8,250 bases of DNA from Deltaproteobacteria bacterium (GTDB lineage: Bacteria; Myxococcota; Myxococcia; Myxococcales; 40CM-4-68-19). The stretch is from contig VBKQ01000086.1 of NCBI GenBank assembly GCA_005879505.1, positions 1 to 8,250 on the forward strand, written 5' to 3'. The position numbers and the translations under genes were made by a program. A model generated the notes under the pieces. It was not told the DNA's origin. It worked only from the letters and a program-made list of their open reading frames with translations, and made no database searches. Of this stretch, positions 6,945-8,250 are shown piece by piece (the first letter of the stretch is position 1; each line of letters starts with the position of its first letter).

Positions 6945-7045
6945 GACCTCTCCTTCAGAAACCGGAAGGCCCCTTCAAGCGGAAACTGAGGACGGATGCA
7001 AGGCCCAGCTTGAACGCCGGCCCACATTTCGCTAACACGCGCCCC
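6945..7045. promoter_or_regulatory. divergent promoter region between porin/E1 block and GNAT operon
   Basis: The 101 bases between divergent starts hold both promoters. For the plus strand, TTGAAC (7010-7015) and TAACAC (7033-7038) are 17 bases apart, a plausible though weak sigma-70 pair. Its start point would fall at or just before the ATG at 7046, which has no Shine-Dalgarno sequence. A perfect 7-bp inverted repeat, TTCAAGC (6974-6980) and GCTTGAA (7008-7014), spans the middle; its right arm overlaps the -35. For the minus strand AAGGAG (6950-6955) is the ribosome binding site of the GTG at 6944; no clear -10/-35 pair was found there. Confidence 0.45.
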
Positions 7046-7537
7046 ATGCCGCGCCTGCGCCCATATGCCCCGAAGGATTGGCAGCAGTTCACCGCTCTGG
7101 AGCTGGAGACGCAGCTCGACGGGCTCGGCGACTCGACGGAGCAGGAGCGCGCCATCTTCAAGGAGCGCTTCGCCGCCCTTCTCGACGTGAAGATGGGATT
7201 CAGCAGGAACGGCTTTCGCCGCCCCGGCGCGCAGCTCTGGATCCTGGAAGGGGACGACGGCGGCTACCTCGGGCATCTCTGGCTCACGGAGCGCGACGAT
7301 GCCCGCCACGGGACCCGGACCCTTCAGGTGACCACGCTGGGCGTGGCGCGCGAGGCGCGCGGACAGAACTACGGCCGGCTGCTCATGCAGAAGGCGGAGC
7401 AGGAGGCCAAGGAGCGCGGGATCGAGGTGATCGCGCTCGAGGTCGCGGGCAACAACCGCCGGGCTCGCGACCTCTTCAAGGACCTCGGCTACGACACCGT
7501 GCGCCGCACGATGCAGAAACGGCTGCGGGGCCACTGA
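7046..7537 (+). CDS. GNAT family N-acetyltransferase
   Basis: A 163-residue single-domain acetyltransferase using acetyl-CoA. The core is clear: strand LWILEGDDGGYLGHLWLTE (64-82), the motif A strand LQVTTLGVAREARGQNYGRLLM (93-114), where RGQNYG stands for the R-x-x-G-x-G/A pyrophosphate loop, and motif B with EVIALEVAGNN (127-136) followed by A..LF..LGY (139-149). Asn107 takes the place of the usual first Gly of the loop, which many GNATs tolerate. The acceptor (protein N-terminus, small amine or other) cannot be read from sequence. ATG 7046 is chosen because the conserved fold starts soon after; an upstream in-frame extension to 6938 would overlap the divergent gene and shows no conserved pattern. 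No ribosome binding site is visible, in line with a leaderless message. First gene of the plus-strand operon; its stop overlaps the presumed start of the DUF488 gene. Confidence 0.88.
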   Translation: MPRLRPYAPKDWQQFTALELETQLDGLGDSTEQERAIFKERFAALLDVKMGFSRNGFRRPGAQLWILEGDDGGYLGHLWLTERDDARHGTRTLQVTTLGVAREARGQNYGRLLMQKAEQEAKERGIEVIALEVAGNNRRARDLFKDLGYDTVRRTMQKRLRGH

Positions 7538-8064
7538 CGAGGCCGGCCCGGATCGTCACGGTCGGACACTCGAACCGCGCTCTGCGCGACTTCCTCGCGC
7601 TCTTGCGGGCTCAGCGCATCGGGCTCGTCGCGGACGTGCGGAAGCTGCGCGGCTCGCGGGCGATGCCGCAGTTCGGCGAGCGCAAGCTGCGCGCGGCGCT
7701 GGGGCGGGCGCAGATCGGGTACGTCGCCATCCCCGAGCTCGCCGGACGGCGCGGCAAGAGTGCCGATCCTTCGCCGCGCCCGTGCTGGCGCAACCCCGGC
7801 TTCCGCAACTATGCAGACCACATGCGCACCGCCGAGTTCCGCGAAGGCATCCGCAAGCTGCTCGCAGCCGCCCGCCGCCACCGGACCGCCGTGATGTGCG
7901 CCGAAGCCGTCCCCTGGCGCTGCCACCGCAGCCTGATCGCGGACTACCTGGTGGTGGAGAGGAAGCGTCGGGTCGACGAGCTGGTGGGCGACCGCGCGCG
8001 ACCGCACCGGTTTACCGTCTGCGCGCGCGCTGACGGCGGCAGGCTGACTTATGATCTCCCCTGA
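7534..8064 (+). CDS. DUF488 family protein with probable CTG start
   Basis: About 176 residues, matching DUF488 proteins from end to end. The N-terminus IVTVGHSNRALRDFLALL (7-24) is the family's T-x-GHSN strand and helix. VADVRKLRGSRAMPQF (32-47) gives the DVR...S...P-x-F pattern. IGYVAIPELAGRR (61-73) gives the Y-x-x-x-P-x-LGG position, and VMCAEAVPWRCHRSLIADYL (120-139) carries the hallmark CAE...CHR residues (Cys122, Cys130, His131, Arg132). Function is unknown for the family; the paired Cys/His suggest metal or phosphate-type chemistry, which is unproven. No in-frame ATG, GTG or TTG lies near the expected N-terminus. The CTG at 7534 overlaps the GNAT stop as CTGA, just where a coupled start would be, with GCGGGG a few bases upstream. 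An upstream start inside the GNAT gene would add unrelated residues. It overlaps the rhodanese gene by 14 bases. Confidence 0.87.
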   Translation: MTRPARIVTVGHSNRALRDFLALLRAQRIGLVADVRKLRGSRAMPQFGERKLRAALGRAQIGYVAIPELAGRRGKSADPSPRPCWRNPGFRNYADHMRTAEFREGIRKLLAAARRHRTAVMCAEAVPWRCHRSLIADYLVVERKRRVDELVGDRARPHRFTVCARADGGRLTYDLP

Positions 8065-8250
8065 CGTGCTGGAGATCGAGCCACAGCAGCTCGCCGAGAA
8101 GCTCCGCCGCGGCGAACCGATCTACCTGATCGACGTCCGCCACGACTGGGAGCACCAGCTGGCGCGGCTGCCGGACCAGGCGGTCATTCCGCTGCACGAG
8201 CTTCCAGCCCGGCTCGACGAGGTGCAGCCGGGAGCCGGGGCGGAGATCGT
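8051..8250 (+). CDS. rhodanese-like domain protein, N-terminal part
   Basis: The first 66 codons of a gene that runs off the right edge. The sequence reads PQQLAEKLRRGEPIYLIDVR (11-30), then D-W-E-H, then AVIPLHELPARLDEV (44-58). This is the standard opening of a rhodanese fold: helix, LIDVR strand, the W/E pair, and the I-P-L strand and helix with HAxxIPLxEL-like spacing. Single-domain rhodaneses transfer sulfur or act as persulfide carriers when the catalytic Cys is present. That Cys would lie about 10-20 residues beyond the window, so activity cannot be judged. The start is ATG 8051, with GGCAGG about 7 bases upstream, inside the last codons of the DUF488 gene in another frame. An alternative GTG at 8066 has no ribosome binding site. 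Third gene of the operon with GNAT and DUF488. Confidence 0.85.
   Translation, partial: MISPDVLEIEPQQLAEKLRRGEPIYLIDVRHDWEHQLARLPDQAVIPLHELPARLDEVQPGAGAEI

Noticed and set aside
6218..7534. Long open frame (438 codons) on the minus strand across the GNAT gene and much of the Ala/Pro-rich gene
   Set aside because: It is antisense to a clear GNAT domain and out of frame with the gene that has the ribosome binding site and TGATG junction. Its sequence is low-complexity Arg/Pro/Ser, as expected of a shadow frame in GC-rich DNA.

Overview
The window is GC-rich, densely coding bacterial DNA. It carries eleven genes in four transcription blocks, with almost no intergenic space. The best taxonomic clue is the C-terminus of the family-18 glycoside hydrolase (986-2188): a Gly-Cys pair, a hydrophobic stretch and an Arg cluster. 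This matches the MYXO-CTERM sorting tail known mainly from myxobacteria and relatives, so Myxococcota is the likely source. High GC, frequent GTG starts and secreted and outer-membrane proteins fit a Gram-negative of this group, but I cannot assign a genus.

Layout. (1) Minus strand, 1-2188: a probable operon running GH18-like secreted hydrolase -> two-helix membrane protein of unknown function -> SPFH/band 7 membrane protein, cut by the window's left edge. The genes are 3 and 1 bases apart. (2) Plus strand, 2263-2649: a lone DCC-family (DUF393) putative thiol-disulfide oxidoreductase, divergent from block 1 and convergent with block 3. (3) Minus strand, 2714-6944: four tightly packed genes in the order Ala/Pro-rich protein of unknown function -> OprB-type carbohydrate porin -> E1 alpha -> E1 beta of a 2-oxoacid dehydrogenase, best matching the branched-chain type. 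Junctions are a TGATG overlap, a 41-base gap with a strong ribosome binding site, and an ATGA overlap. The porin reading frame is broken by an apparent one-base shift right after its signal peptide region. (4) Plus strand, 7046-8250: GNAT acetyltransferase, DUF488 protein and rhodanese-domain protein (cut by the right edge), with overlapping junctions. The DUF488 gene has no ATG, GTG or TTG near the expected N-terminus, and a CTG overlapping the upstream stop is the best start candidate.

How they work together. Block 3 holds both subunits of the thiamine-diphosphate E1 enzyme but no E2 or E3, so those must be encoded elsewhere. In Myxococcus xanthus the E1 alpha/beta pair at the esg locus supplies branched-chain primers for iso-fatty acids, and this pair may play the same role. 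The porin would sit in the outer membrane if its frame is restored. Block 1 suggests an envelope function around an SPFH protein. Block 4 looks like a small housekeeping or stress operon without a clear pathway. I saw no RNA genes, mobile elements, CRISPR arrays or large repeats. No single clearly new system stands out. The points most worth checking are the SPFH-linked membrane protein, the Ala/Pro-rich protein coupled to the porin, the porin frameshift and the CTG start.
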